Below are positions 32,661 to 44,109 of a DNA stretch of 64,000 bases, piece by piece. A program made the translations under genes and the position numbers. Numbering within the stretch: position 1 is the stretch's first letter; each line of letters opens with the position of its first letter. The notes beneath the pieces are model-generated. The model saw only the letters and a program-made list of their open reading frames with translations. It did not search any database and was not told the origin of the DNA. The DNA comes from Pseudoips prasinana (taxonomy: Eukaryota > Arthropoda > Insecta > Lepidoptera > Nolidae), in contig OX621249.1 in NCBI GenBank assembly GCA_951640165.1, forward strand, positions 8,235,001-8,299,000. The letters are read 5' to 3'.

Positions 32661-32756
32661 ATATAGCCTAGTAGTATATAGCCTGTAGAGACAGTATTCT
32701 CGGCACATAACCGAAATAGTTGTATTTCGGTTATGTGTGTTATAGAACAGGGCATT

Positions 32757-33205
32757 GCACGTGTGGCGAAGTGATTTAGACAGTCGCCTCACCACTTCGT
32801 GTCCCGGGTTCCATTCCCGCACAGTACAAGTATTTGTATGTTCCATAAGTAGTTGTTCTGAATCTGTTTGTTCTACGGATTAAGACATTTATTTTCTCAA
32901 AAGATTACAAAAATCACTTACAGAGCAAATACAATATAACTTTAAAGTACATGCTTTGTTCATATTGGCACAGCGTATATAATTAGATAAGTTAGACTAG
33001 GTATTACAAAATATAAAAACAGGGTAATTAGAGATAATGCATTCAACAAAAAATAGTCCAATACCTACACGCATCGGTCACAATCAGTAGTGCGTACGGA
33101 GATTTAAATTAAAATTAAAATGTTCTGTGTCCGTTAATTACATGACTGTACGATACCTATAGGTAGCGATATAGGGATTTATTTCCGAAGTGCGGGCGTT
33201 GCTAA
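32757..33205 (+). repeat. S3 SINE split by an insertion
   Basis: The head ends at TGTTTGTTCT (about 32876) and the body resumes at TGTTCTGTGTCCGTTAATTA (33120). The 240 bp between them are absent from the equivalent copy at 39085-39285. Confidence 0.8.
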
Positions 33206-33593
33206 ATTATATCAAAAAAAATATTACTGTAAGTATTCTATTAGATTGAAACATGATCTAGCATTTCCCAAAAGGATTTGATCCAATATTGTAACGATAC
33301 CAAATAATATTTTCATTTTTCCATTTCATAAATGTGTCTTGGGATTTGTGACGTATTGATTTCATGCTTTTCTTATTATACGTCCATCGAAAATCACACT
33401 TCGGTGACCAACAATTTTAAAAATGGATTTTGATCTTGTATAGTATACGTGGTGAACTCGTAATATTTTGCAGCAATTTATGAAATAAATTTACAGTGTA
33501 TTTATTATTATTATTGTCATTTGGGGCTTGATGCGTTGTTGGCATTTTGCTACTTCGACCATTTCTTAATTTGTTAGAGTTCACTGCTTAATC

Positions 33594-33830
33594 CTATAGC
33601 TTTAATAAACCCCAGATTGATTGTGCAATGATTATTTGTATCTCTTTCGGTTGCGTGATATGCTGTCCCAAGTAGATACTTCTATAACGCATTAGTGGTC
33701 CGCACGAGCACATAATGTGCATTGGAGTTTCTTCTGATTCTTGGCAGAATCTGCAAATTGTATTATCGACCAACTTTAGGTTGTACATGTGCTTATTCAG
33801 CTTCCGGTGAGGATCCGAGTTACTGCACAT
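33594..33830 (-). pseudogene. C-terminal scrap of a LINE ORF2 with Cys-His tail
   Basis: 78 codons. The pattern CRFCQESEETPMHIMCSCG is the zinc-finger-like tail found at the end of Jockey/R1/I-type LINE polyproteins after RNase H or RT, followed by a short leucine-rich end. No catalytic part remains. It is absent from the second copy of the tandem duplication. The end of the fragment runs into the palindrome at 33818. Confidence 0.65.
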
Positions 33831-33921
33831 GTTTTGTAACTTGTACTTTGTAATTTACAGTGTAAGTAGGTACTTACACTGTAAATTACAAAGTACAAGT
33901 TACAAAACATGTGCAGTAACT
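33818..33921. repeat. perfect 51-bp palindrome, GG loop
   Basis: 33818-33868 is the exact reverse complement of 33871-33921. The centre is GTAAGTAGGTACTTAC. Confidence 0.95.
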
Positions 33922-33927
33922 TTATTT

Positions 33928-33965
33928 ACAAACCAGCTTAAAGTAGGTACTTTAAGCTGGTTTGT
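33928..33965. repeat. perfect 18-bp palindrome, GG loop
   Basis: ACAAACCAGCTTAAAGTA, GG, then its exact reverse complement. The centre AAGTAGGTACTT shares the AGTAGGTACT core with the previous palindrome 7 bp away. Confidence 0.95.
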
Positions 33966-34200
33966 AGATACTTGCCGTTCACGCCGCAGTTCGTGGGTTT
34001 TATTCCCACCCAGGACAGATATTTGTGTGCACGAACATGTGTTTGTGCTGAGTCTGGGTTTAATTATCTATATAAGTATGTATTTACAAAGGGAAAGTAG
34101 TATATGTAGTATATCAGTTATTTGGTTTTCATAGTACGAGGTCTGCATAGTTTGGGATTAGATGGCAGTGTCTGAATAATGTCCCAGAATATTATTATTA
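33966..34200 (+). repeat. S1 SINE
   Basis: TTCGTGGGTTTTATTCCCAC B box, CATAGTACGAGGTCTGCATA, then ATGTCCCAGAATATTATTAT. Confidence 0.75.
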
Positions 34201-34726
34201 TATCTGCGCCTGTATTTAATTTCGTATACAAAGAACGTATTAAAGTGCTCATGTAACTATAACAATTCTATAATCAAGTACAACACATATTTATAACCTA
34301 TCGACAGTTATTTTTGAGAGAAGCAACTTATAGCGCGCTCCAGAACAAAGTGCCCATCGATTCGGTTCATCTACCTCAGTAACGTCATCGCTTGGTGTTG
34401 CCACATAAATAATCTACATCATTGTTTAGAAACTTTTATTTAAATAAATATTATCCACCTTCATAAGCATTAAGCTTAACAACCTAACCTTAATAAACAT
34501 TTGATTTAATTAAATTTGACAAAGTAAAATGATGCCAAATGATAATTGGACTAGTGAATAAAATGCGAAGTGTAAATTTGGTAAATATTGAATAACGGAT
34601 ACTAGGGTGATGAGTTTTTTTAAGTAAAATTCGAGTAAAGCATGGTACGGCCATGCCTTTGTATTGCTCGACTTGGCGGGGACACTGCCGTGACCCCAGA
34701 TTCAAACAATACTTTTTTGCTCTAAG

Positions 34727-34830
34727 GGCCTATGGACATTACGTTTTTTAAACGCGCCGTTGACGCGCAAGTCAGGCTAAGCTCTATAGGATACAAGTGC
34801 GTTTTAAAACGTGGTGTGCACAGGCTCTAA
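34727..34830. mobile_element. short TIR element, internally deleted
   Basis: The ends GGGCCTATGGACATTACG and CGTGGTGTGCACAGGCTCT are inverted repeats of about 30 bp, including AAAACGC. It lacks about 30 bp that the copy at 40898-41033 keeps. Confidence 0.6.
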
Positions 34831-34875
34831 GGGCAATACCTCAAGTAACAGTTATACTAATTTAGCTGCAACATA

Positions 34876-35201
34876 TCTATACATATTTATATAATAAAAA
34901 CGTAGGAAAGTCAAAACTGTACATTGAATATTTTTAAAAAAGGATACTTGGGGCGTGATCTCCAATCGATATCGAAGCCAAAATATAGTTTTTAGAATTT
35001 TTGTCTGTTTATCTGTTTGTCTGTATTTATGTCCGGGCTAAACTCAAAAAATACGGGATGGATTTACTTCAAATTTTGCATGAATATAACTAAGAGGTCG
35101 GTTCAACATATAGGCTATATATTATCACGCTATCACCTACGGGGGAGGAGCTGAGATAATTTATAAATTTTAACGCGGGTAAAACCGCGGGGCACAGCTA
35201 G
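34876..35201 (+). mobile_element. non-autonomous Helitron-like element
   Basis: TCTATACATATTTATATAAT start. CGCGGGTAAAACCGCG stem, then GGGCACAGCTAG and T. This is the clearest 3' end in the window. Confidence 0.7.
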
Positions 35202-35939
35202 TACATTTTATAAAAGTGCAGTATGATGATTTTAAAACAAAATTGGATATGATTCTTCTCATCTTATTTACATCAACAGTAATTTCATATTGGAACAATA
35301 TTATTATATTATGGTAATACAAGTACGATAGGTTTCACAACAAGAGAATTCCATTTTATCATACTATTTGTTCAACTGACATAAAATAGAATATAAAATT
35401 GCATTTAAGGCAATGCGGTTTTTTATCTGATATGTATGTACTCTGGTATTTATAAAATTAATATTTTTTCATTTGATTAAGTATGACTGCGAAGTGGTTT
35501 CATACGAAGTATGTTCAGATCTAAAAATAAATTTAGGAATGATAAGAATATTAGTAGTTTCAAATGTTTCCGATGTTTCATAAATTCCTCGCAATATAGA
35601 GTTTTATTACTCTTGTGCGGGCGTTGCCTTCATCAAAGATCATGTTTACAACTCGAGTAAATTTATTATTCTAACTCGTGGTTTCACCAACTAGAGATAA
35701 AAGTAATTTGAGAAATAATTTTGCATGTTGATAGATCTTGATGCACACAACTTGTAAAATTTTATGTTTACATATTCTTTTAAAAGAACAGCAAAATATT
35801 TTTTTTCTATTCATTATAAAAATAATTGTATGAAATTGGTATTAGTATCATCGTTTGTATCAATGAAACGACAATATTTATGTATGTTTATCGATGTTTA
35901 TAACCACCTGCCAAAAGATAAAAACAACCCAAAAACTCC
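35202..35939. other. no gene recognised
   Basis: Shared with copy 2 (41391-42400). AT-rich. Confidence 0.5.
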
Positions 35940-36072
35940 AGACACAGAGCACATCTCGACTCAGAAAAATTACTCGTGGGTCACACAATTAGTTGTCCTG
36001 TGCGGGAATCGAACCTCGGACAAGAAGTGGCGCGGCAACTGACTTAACTCCTGCGCCACACGTGCAGTCTAT
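35940..36072 (-). repeat. S3 SINE head
   Basis: TGTGCGGGAATCGAACCTCG and CTGCGCCACACGTGCAGT, antisense. Confidence 0.75.
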
Positions 36073-36606
36073 TCTTAGCACCAAAATTGCGCGCCCCAAA
36101 GCGTAAGGGTATTTTAGAAAATTTCTTATTTATAACATCGGACAATGTAACCATGTAGTCAGAAAAAAACAATATGATTTGATTATTACATTTCATAAAC
36201 TTTAAATTTATTATTTTCGTTGTGTCGAACTTTTTCATTCAACCTTAGATATTTAGTGAGTTTGATTTCTAATGTGAAATCAAAAAGTGGTTTAACCCAT
36301 AATTTCCATATGCAACTTTAGCTTTTAAGCCGCCAAATTGTAGTTTAGAAGCTTCATTAGATTTTAGTAAACAATAAAACAATTGAAAGGTTTACAAACT
36401 AAATTATGTTAGTTGGTAGAAACATGACCGGAACTTTGTTAACACAATATTAATGGTAATCCTGAAATGGGTTTATATGCATATCAATTAATTTTATGTT
36501 TTTCGTGATAATTATAACTATTTTGAGCAAGAGCGTGTGTAATAATTACCTTTACTTTTGTTTATTGTTGGGTTTTATTTTTATCTTTTACTTTATGTAA
36601 ATAATT
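36073..36606. other. no gene recognised
   Basis: Duplicated at 42767-43300. Starts with CACCAAAATTGCGCGCCCC in both copies. Confidence 0.5.
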
Positions 36607-36790
36607 TCATCATCATCATATCAGCCGAAAGACATCCACTGCTGGACACAGGCCTGCTGGCCGCTAGGCGCATACAGCGGTTTCCAGCGACCCTCACAAG
36701 ATATTCGGTCCATTATCTAGGGCCTAGGGGGCCTGCCCACGCTGCGTCTTCCGATTCATGGTCACTACTCTAGAACCTTTGTAAAGGTTG
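36607..36790 (-). mobile_element. RTE-clade LINE 3' end
   Basis: CATCATCATATCAGCCGAAA, then GACATCCACTGCTGGACACA, antisense. Confidence 0.75.
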
Positions 36791-36804
36791 TAGACCTGTT
36801 GGTG

Positions 36805-37065
36805 TGGTGTGATTGGGAGTTACGCTGCCTTTCACGCTGGAGGTCGTGGGTTCGATTCCCACCCGGGACAAATATTTGTGTGCATAAACATGTCTGTTTG
36901 TCCTGAGTCTGGGTGTAAATTATCTATATAAGTATGTATTTACAAAAGAAAAGTAATATATGTAGTATATCAGTTATCTGGTTTCCATAGTACAAGCTCT
37001 GCTTAGTTTGGGATCAGATGACCGTGCGCGAATAATGTCCCAGGATATCATCATTATTATTATTA
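36805..37065 (+). repeat. S1 SINE
   Basis: GGTCGTGGGTTCGATTCCCA B box, CATAGTACAAGCTCTGCTTA tail and (ATT)n. Paired with 43490-43755 by the duplication. Confidence 0.8.
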
Positions 37066-37424
37066 AAAAAATTGCTTATAATTCGTTATTATTTCAAATG
37101 TATCAATCTCGCATTTTGTATAATTTATAAAATATGCAAATAATGTTAACTTGTTTCCTTTAATAAATTCAGTTGTCATAACATAAACAAATAAGTAGAA
37201 TATATACCGAATGTGGGATCATATCTTCATGTTGCGGTGATCTGTCATATGCAGAGGATTCTCGCTGACGAACATTGCGGTCGGCATAACGTACCTAAAT
37301 AAATGCAATTGCTGTTATATAAACATGGTGTGAAATAAACAGTTTACAGTTGGTGGGAGAATCTCATACTTGACCTGACTACACTCCAATCTATTTCAAG
37401 CCCAGCAATTTTTTGTCTATTCAA

Positions 37425-37745
37425 TTATTATAATCAGCCGAAAAACGTCCACTGCTGGACAAAGACCTCCCTAAAGGATCTCCACTATGGCCAATCTCGC
37501 GCTACCCGCATCCAATGGCCAACTGCGGCCGTTGCAAAATCGTCGATCCATCTTGTGGGTAACCTACCCACGCTGCGCCCTACAGTTCGTGGTTGACACT
37601 CAAGAACCTTTCGGCCTGTTTGAGCTATATGCCCCGCCCACTACCAAGTGGCCAGTCTCAAAGAAGTCTAGCCATCTGCACGGGACATATCATAGTGCAC
37701 AACAATATGTGCGCAAACACAGGAACACTTTGTAAATTTAGTTTA
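37425..37745 (-). mobile_element. diverged RTE-clade LINE 3' region
   Basis: CAGCCGAAAAACGTCCACTG and GGACAAAGACCTCCCTAAAG are antisense RTE tail, followed by degraded C-terminal coding sequence. The same insertion is at 44110-44440. Confidence 0.7.
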
Positions 37746-38175
37746 GTATTTACTATAATATTTTTTAATAATCAATTAGGAAAATAATATAAACATAGCT
37801 TTCTGTCATTAAGATATTTCATTAGTTAACTTAAGGCCCATTTTGGTAAATTTGAGTAGGCAAATTTACCCTCACGTCTGTTACAAAATAATTACTACCA
37901 ATCGCAATCTCGTGAATCCGGGCTCGCGACAGCTGAATTACCATCCAAGGTATCCTAGCAACGTCCGGGAAACCTGGCAGAATAGTTGTCCACAAATATC
38001 TAGGAAATAACTTTAAGCATTGGAATGATAGAGCTAGGATATATTCGTAGAATCCATGCTGGACCAAATTGGAATTTCTAAATCCTTGTCTTTGTAACGT
38101 GGACCAGTTGCAATACTATTGCAAAATTGAAATATTTTAGTAGTAACTTGAATGTGCTTAAAGCCAAAACTCATC

Positions 38176-38995
38176 TTTTAATAAGAAAGACCGGCTAATT
38201 GCGAGTCAGACACGCGCGCGAAGTGTTCCGTGGTCTCTATGAAAACGTCAAAAAAACACGTTTATTGTATGAGACCCCACTTGAATATTCATTTTATTCT
38301 GTTGTATTTGCTTTCATAGCGGCACCTATCACGGTTCATGAGATACAACCTGGTGACAGACGGACAGATAGACCGTGGAGTCTTAATAATAGGGTCCCGT
38401 TTTATCCGTTTTTATTTTGAGCATATATTGTGTTTGCCTGCTAAATAATTTCAGTAAGTGGAACAAATCTCGTGTATATGCCCCATTGAGTATGTTTCTC
38501 CGGAGCGTCTCAACTGGGCCGTGTTGAAACCGGTAGTAGAGACACCCGCTGAGTTTGTTTCGCTGGGTCTTCTCAGTTGGGGCGCATTGGCTCCGGTGGT
38601 AGCATTAAAGCGCGACCGCCGTTATAAACACAAGGTCCGCCATAATAATAACATTTAATCCGTACCTTAATATAGACAGAACCATTCAGACAATATGTAG
38701 TAAATATAAAGGTAAAATATAAAATTTTTGATAATTAAACCTACACATGATCCTTGACTATAACTTAATTTAAGTTAGTTAAATATCGTAAATGTTATAA
38801 AATGAATCTTATTGTAAATTATTTCCTACAATCCGTGTACCTAAATATCTATATGTACCTAGAAACAATTATAAATTAATTATATATTACTACGAACATG
38901 TTCTGACTGTTTACAAGCGCTTTTTTAAAGTCTACGTGAATAAAAACCTTTTTTATTTATTTATTTGACCTTTTGGGTACGGAACCCTAAAAACG
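38176..38995 (+). repeat. interspersed repeat split by a LINE fragment
   Basis: GGCTAATTGCGAGTCAGACA to about 38405, resuming as CCTTTTGGGTACGGAACCCT at 38969. Confidence 0.6.
38408..38968 (+). mobile_element. LINE 3' fragment
   Basis: A 66-codon frame (38458-38658) translates a GC-richer part. The 3' UTR ends AACATGTTCTGACTGTTTAC, GCGCTTTTTTAAAGTCTACG and AATAAAAACC followed by (TTTA)n. The same 3' UTR is at 54240-54475, so this is a family end and the small ORF is not a gene. Confidence 0.6.
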
Positions 38996-39084
38996 AAGTC
39001 GAGATAGCCTAGTGGTTACACCATTTAGCTGTAGAGACAGTGGTCTCGAGTTTAATCCCTAGGCGCGCACATAATCGAAATACA

Positions 39085-39285
39085 ACTCACTGGCGTAGTG
39101 GTTAAGACAGTCGCCTCACCACTTCGTGTCCCGGGTTCCATTCCCGCACAGTACAAGTATTTGTGTGATCCATAAGTAGTTGTTCTGAATCTGTTTGTTC
39201 TGTGTCCGTTAATTACATGACTGTACGATACCTGTAGGTAGCGATATGGGGATTTATTTCCGAAGTGCGGACGTTGCTAACCGTT
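39085..39285 (+). repeat. S3 SINE, uninterrupted
   Basis: GTGGTTAAGACAGTCGCCTC, GGGTTCCATTCCCGCACAGT. It serves as the empty-site control for the insertion at 32877-33119. Confidence 0.8.
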
Positions 39286-39525
39286 GCCTAGTTGGTAGTG
39301 CTCCTGCCTACGAAGCTGGTGGTCCTGTGTTCGAATCCCGGTAAGTGCAAATATTTGTGTGATGAGCACGAATATTTGTTTCTGAGTCATGGATGTTTTC
39401 TATGTATATACGTATTTATCTATCTATATAAGTATGTATATCGTCGCCTGGTACCCATAGTACAAGCTTTGCTTAGTTTGGGGCTAGGATGATCTGTGTG
39501 ACATTGTCCCCAGATATCATATCAA
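39286..39525 (+). repeat. tRNA-derived SINE, another family (S2)
   Basis: GTTGCCTAGTTGGTAGTGCT A box, TGTGTTCGAATCCCGG B box, ACCCATAGTACAAGCTTTGC tail. It lies between GTTGCTAA and ATATCAAC, where copy 1 has continuous sequence. Confidence 0.8.
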
Positions 39526-39854
39526 CAAAAAATATTACTGTAAGTATTCTATTAGATTGAAACATGATCTAGCATTTCCCAAAAGGATTTGATCCAATAT
39601 TGTAACGATACCAAATAATATTTTCATTTTTCCATTTCACAAATGTGTCTTGGGATTTGTGACATATTGATTTCATGCTTTTCTTATTATACGTCCATCG
39701 AAAATCACACTTCGGTGACCAACAAATCATTTTAAAAATGGATTTTAATCTTGTAGAGTAAGTGGTGAACTCGTAATTTTCGCAGCAATTTTCGAAATAC
39801 ATTTACGATGTAAGTATTTAAATATACGTTGGGTAGGGTGGTTAATAGATAGTT

Positions 39855-39920
39855 CGAACCTATGACCTGCGGCGTGATAGGCAAGTCTACCTGCCTATCA
39901 CGCCGCAGGTCATAGGTTCG
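39855..39920. repeat. perfect 29-bp palindrome made of a SINE head
   Basis: 39855-39883 is the exact reverse complement of 39892-39920. The loop is AGTCTACC. Each arm is the B-box part of an S1 head (CGCCGCAGGTCATAGGTTCG). Confidence 0.95.
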
Positions 39921-40400
39921 ATTCCCACCGGGAACATATATTTGTGTGCATGAAAATCTTACTGTTTATCCCGAGTCTGGGTGTAATTATTCATTTTTTT
40001 TTTTTTTTTCTAAAAATAGGGTTCCTACATTGTTCTTATTTCTAAATATAAATACCGTTCCATATTAGCCTTTTGGCGTGCAAATGTCTTACACATAATA
40101 ATCAATTTTTATTTATTAACGAACTAAATGTCAATATCGAATGTCTTTAAATTTATTTAATAGTTACACATTATATGTTTGCTTAACCTAATTTATCATC
40201 AAAGTATTCCTTGCCTGTGTAAAAAGGTATTCAGAAAGCCTTTTCTTAAATTCAATATTGCAATCTTATTATATATATATAGGTATGTTTTTACAAAAGG
40301 AAAGTAGTATATCAGTTATTTGGTTTCCATAATACGAGGTATGCATAGTTTGGGATCAGATGGCAGAATGTCTGAATAATGTCCCAGGATATTATTATTA
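39892..40400 (+). repeat. S1 SINE split by an insertion
   Basis: The head runs to GGGTGTAATTATTCA (about 39993). A T-run and about 265 bp of other sequence follow. The SINE resumes at about 40270 with TATGTTTTTACAAAAGGAAA and ends near GTCCCAGGATATTATTATTA. Confidence 0.7.
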
Positions 40401-40897
40401 TATCTGCTCCCGTATTTAATTTCGTATACAAAGAAAGTACTAAAGTGCTCATGTTACTATAACAGTTCTATAATCAAGTACACCACATATTTATAACCTA
40501 TCGACAGTTTATTTTGGGAGAAGCAACTTATAGTGCGCTCCAGAACAAAGTGACCGTCGATTCGGTTCATCTACCTCAGTAACGTCATCGCTTGGTGTTG
40601 CCACATAAATAATCTACATCATTGCTTAGAAACTTTTATTTAAATAAATATTATCCACCTTCATAAACAACCTAACCTTAATAAACATTTGATTTAATTA
40701 AATTTGACAAAGTAAAATGATGCCAAATGCAAATTGGACTAGTGAATAAAATGCGAAGTGTAAATTTGGTAAATATTGAATTAGTAACGGATACCAGGGT
40801 GATAAGTTTTTTTTAAGTAAAATTCGAGTAAAGGATGGTACGGCTTGGCGGGGGCACTGCCGTGCCCCCAGATTCGAACAATAGTTTTTTGCTCTAA
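40401..40897. other. no gene recognised
   Basis: Counterpart of 34201-34726. Confidence 0.5.
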
Positions 40898-41033
40898 GGG
40901 CCTATGCACATCACGTTTTTAAAACGCGCCGTTGACGCGCATTTGTAGCGATACAGACGCGATACGCTCGCAAGTCAGGCTAAGCTCTATAGGATACAAG
41001 TGCGTTTTAAAACGTGGTGTGCACAGGCTCTAA
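40898..41033. mobile_element. short TIR element, fuller copy
   Basis: GGGCCTATGCACATCACG at one end and CGTGGTGTGCACAGGCTCT at the other. The interior has GCGATACAGACGCGATACGC, missing from 34727-34830. Confidence 0.65.
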
Positions 41034-41078
41034 GGGCAATACCTCAAGTAACAGTTATACTAATTTAGCTGCAACATA

Positions 41079-41390
41079 TCTATACATATAATAAAAACTT
41101 AGGAAAGTCAAAACTGTACATTGAATATTTTTAAAAAAGGATACTTGGGGCGTGATCTCCAATCGATATCGAAGCCAAAATATAGTTTTTAGAATTTTTG
41201 TCTGTTTATCTGTATGTATGTCCGGGCTAAACTCAAAAAGTACAGGATGGATTTACTTCAAATTTTGCATAAATATAACTAAGAGGTCGGGTCAACATAT
41301 AGGCTATATATTATCACGCTATCACCTACGGGGGAGGAGCTGTGATAATTTATAAAGTTTAACGCGGGTAAAACCGCGGGGCACAGCTAG
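41079..41390 (+). mobile_element. non-autonomous Helitron-like element
   Basis: Counterpart of 34876-35201, with the same CGCGGGTAAAACCGCG stem and CTAG end. Confidence 0.7.
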
Positions 41391-41635
41391 TATATTTTAT
41401 AAAAGTGCAGTATGATGATTTCAAAACGAAATTGGATATGATTCTGCTCATCTTATTCACATCGAAAGTAATTTCATATTGGAACAATATTATTATATTA
41501 TGGTAATACAAGTACGAAAGGTTTCACAACAAGAACATTTTATTTTATCATACTATTTGTTCAACTGACATAAAATATAATGTTAAATTGCATTTAAGGC
41601 AATGCGGTTTTTTCTCGGGTATGTACGTTTTGACT

Positions 41636-41835
41636 GCAAGTGTGGCGCAGCGGCTAAGACAGTCGCCTCGCCGCTTCACGTCGCGGGTTCGAGTCCCGCG
41701 CTGGACAACTATTTGTGTGACCCACAAATAGTTGTTCTGATTTTGGGTGTAATTTGTGTCCGTCTATTATATGTTTGTAAAGTACCCCGCGCCACAGGGA
41801 CTAGAATCAGTAGTGTGGGTGCAGCTAATCTGATG
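41636..41835 (+). repeat. S3 SINE, nearly full
   Basis: GTGTGGCGCAGCGGCTAAGA A box and GCGGGTTCGAGTCCCGCGCT B box. An internal stem is formed by AACTATTTGTG and CACAAATAGTT. Absent from copy 1. Confidence 0.85.
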
Positions 41836-41880
41836 AAAAAATATTAATTAATATTGTCCAGAGTAATCGTTATACATACA

Positions 41881-41940
41881 TTTTTTTTAAAGACAACATT
41901 CTAGTCCCTGTGTCGCGGTGTATGTTTGCGAAGGTTTTAT
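41881..41940 (-). repeat. S3 SINE tail
   Basis: TTTTTTTTAAAGACAAC, then CCCTGTGTCGCGG, antisense. Confidence 0.6.
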
Positions 41941-42569
41941 ATGAAATATGTGCATATCTAACAATCATTTTAGGAATAATAAGAATATTACAGTAGGCTC
42001 AAATTTTTCCGATGATAAATTCCTTTTTGATAAATTCCTCGCAATGTAGAGTTTTATTACTCGTGTGCGAGCGGTGCCTTTTTAAATAGAAATATTTGTG
42101 AGAAAGATCATGTTTACAACTCGAGTAAATTTATAATTCTTACTCGAGGTATCGCCAACTAGAGATAAAAGTTATTTTAGAAATAATATTGACTGCTGAT
42201 AGATCGTGATGCACTCAATTTGTAAAATGTTATGTTTATTTAAAAGAACGGCACTAAATTTTCTATTTATTGTAAAAATATTTGTTTGAATTGGTATTAG
42301 TATCATCGTTTGTATAAATGAAACGACATTATTTAATGTATCTTTATCAATGTTATAAACATTGATAATCAATAGATAAAAACAACCCAAAAACTCCAAA
42401 TGCATTAACAAACTATTGTAGCACTAAAATAGCTTAAATATTAAAACTCACGCATTAACAGTATCTGACAGAATATTTATTTGAAAGCAATATTAAGATA
42501 AAATATATTATTGTTTTACTACAATATCGAACATAGTCCTATATTAATTATTTGTTAGTAGTTTGAATT
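41941..42569. other. no gene recognised
   Basis: AT-rich; partly duplicated from 35520-35940. Confidence 0.5.
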
Positions 42570-42766
42570 TTTAAAGACAACGATCGCACTATTAAGATGA
42601 ATCGCGGAGTAATTTACGATCATATAAATAACAGACACAAAGCACACCCAGACTTGGAACAACTACTCATGGGTCACACAATTAATTATCCTGTGCGGTA
42701 ATCGAACCCCGGACAAGAAGTGGCGTGGCAACTAACTTAACTCCTGCGCCACACGTGCAGTTTATT
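42570..42766 (-). repeat. S3 SINE
   Basis: TTAAAGACAACGATCGCACT to CTGCGCCACACGTGCAGT. It is fuller than its counterpart at 35940. Confidence 0.75.
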
Positions 42767-43300
42767 CTTGGCACCAAAATTGCGCGCCCCAAAGGGTAAG
42801 GGTATTTTAGAAAATTTCTTATTTATAACATCGGACAATGTAATCATGTTCTCAGAAAAAAACAATATGATTTGATTATTTCATTTCATAAACTTTAAAT
42901 TTATTATTTTTGATTTGTCGAACTTTTTCATACAACGTTAGATATTTAGTGAGTTTGATTTCTAATGTGAAAACAAAAAGAGGTTTAACCCATAATTTTC
43001 ATGTGCAACTTTAGCTTTTAAGCCGCCAAATTGTAGTTTAGAAGCGTCATTAGATTTTAGTAAACAATAAAACAATTGAAAGGTTTACAAACCAAATCAT
43101 GTTAGTTGGTAAAAACATGACCGGAACTTTGTTAACACAATATTAAAAGTAACTCTGAAATGGGTTTATATGCATATCAATTAATTTTATGTTTTACGTG
43201 ATAATTGTAACTATTTTGAGCAAGAGCGTGTGTAATAATTACCTTTACTTTTGTTTATTGTTGAGTTTCATTTTTATTTTTTGCTTTATGTAAATAATTT

Positions 43301-43470
43301 CATCATCATCATATCAGCCGAAAGACGTCCACTGCTGGACACAGGCCTGCTGGTCTTGTGCTAGGCGCATACAGCGGTTTCTAGCAACCCTCACAAGATA
43401 ATCGGCCCATCATCTAATGGGCCTGCCCACGCTGCGTCTTCATGGTCACCACTCTCGAACCTTTGTAAAG
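43301..43470 (-). mobile_element. RTE-clade LINE 3' end
   Basis: Counterpart of 36607-36790. Confidence 0.75.
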
Positions 43471-43489
43471 GTTCTAGACCTGTTGGTGT

Positions 43490-43755
43490 GGTGTGATTGG
43501 TAGTTACGTTGCCTTTCACGCTGGAGGTCGTGGGTTCGATTCCCACCCGGGACAAATATTTGTGTGCATGAACATGTCTGTTTGTCCTGAGTCTGGGTGT
43601 AAATTATCTATATAAGTATGTATTTACAAAAGAAAAGTAGTATATGTAGTATATCAGTCATCTGGTTTCCATAGTACAAGCTCTGCTTAGTTTGGGACGG
43701 TCATCTGGACCGTGCGTGAATAATGTCCCAGGATATTATCATTATTATTATTAAA
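43490..43755 (+). repeat. S1 SINE
   Basis: Counterpart of 36805-37065. Confidence 0.8.
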
Positions 43756-44109
43756 AAATTGCTTATAATTCGTTATTATTTCAAATTTATCAATGTCGCA
43801 TTTTGTATAATTTATAAAATATGCAAATAAAGTTAACTTGTTTCCTTTTATAAATTCAGTTGTCATAACATAAACAAATAAGTAGAATATATACCGAATG
43901 TGGGATCATATCTTCATGTTGCGGTGATCTGTCATATGCCGAGTATTCTCGCTGACGGACATTGCGGTCGGCATAACGTACCTAAGTAAATGCAATTGCT
44001 GTTATATAAATATGGTGTGACAAACAGTTTACAGTTGGTGGGAGAATCTCATACTCGACCTGACTACACTCCAATCTATTTCAAGCCCAGCAATTTTTTG
44101 TCTATTCAA

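Larger units (their letters stand above)
31797..37757. repeat. large tandem duplication, copy 1
   Basis: Opens TTAATAATCAATTAGGAAAA. It contains, in order, the repeat at 32422, the S3 SINE, the ATGATCTAGCATTTCCCAAA block (33252), S1 SINE, the AAGCAACTTATAGCGCGCTC block (34321), a TIR element, a Helitron-like element, an antisense S3, an RTE tail and S1. Copy 2 keeps the same order. Several percent divergence, judged by eye, marks it as old. Confidence 0.85.

Noticed and set aside
38458..38658. 66-codon ORF as a small gene
   Set aside because: It lies in a LINE fragment whose 3' UTR also occurs at 54240-54475.
41640..41710. Possible functional tRNA gene
   Set aside because: A and B boxes are good, but the sequence continues into a SINE body and recurs many times; it does not form a plain cloverleaf gene with a terminator.
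41602..41847. 81-codon plus-strand ORF
   Set aside because: It lies across an S3 SINE and is explained by its GC-rich tRNA-like head.
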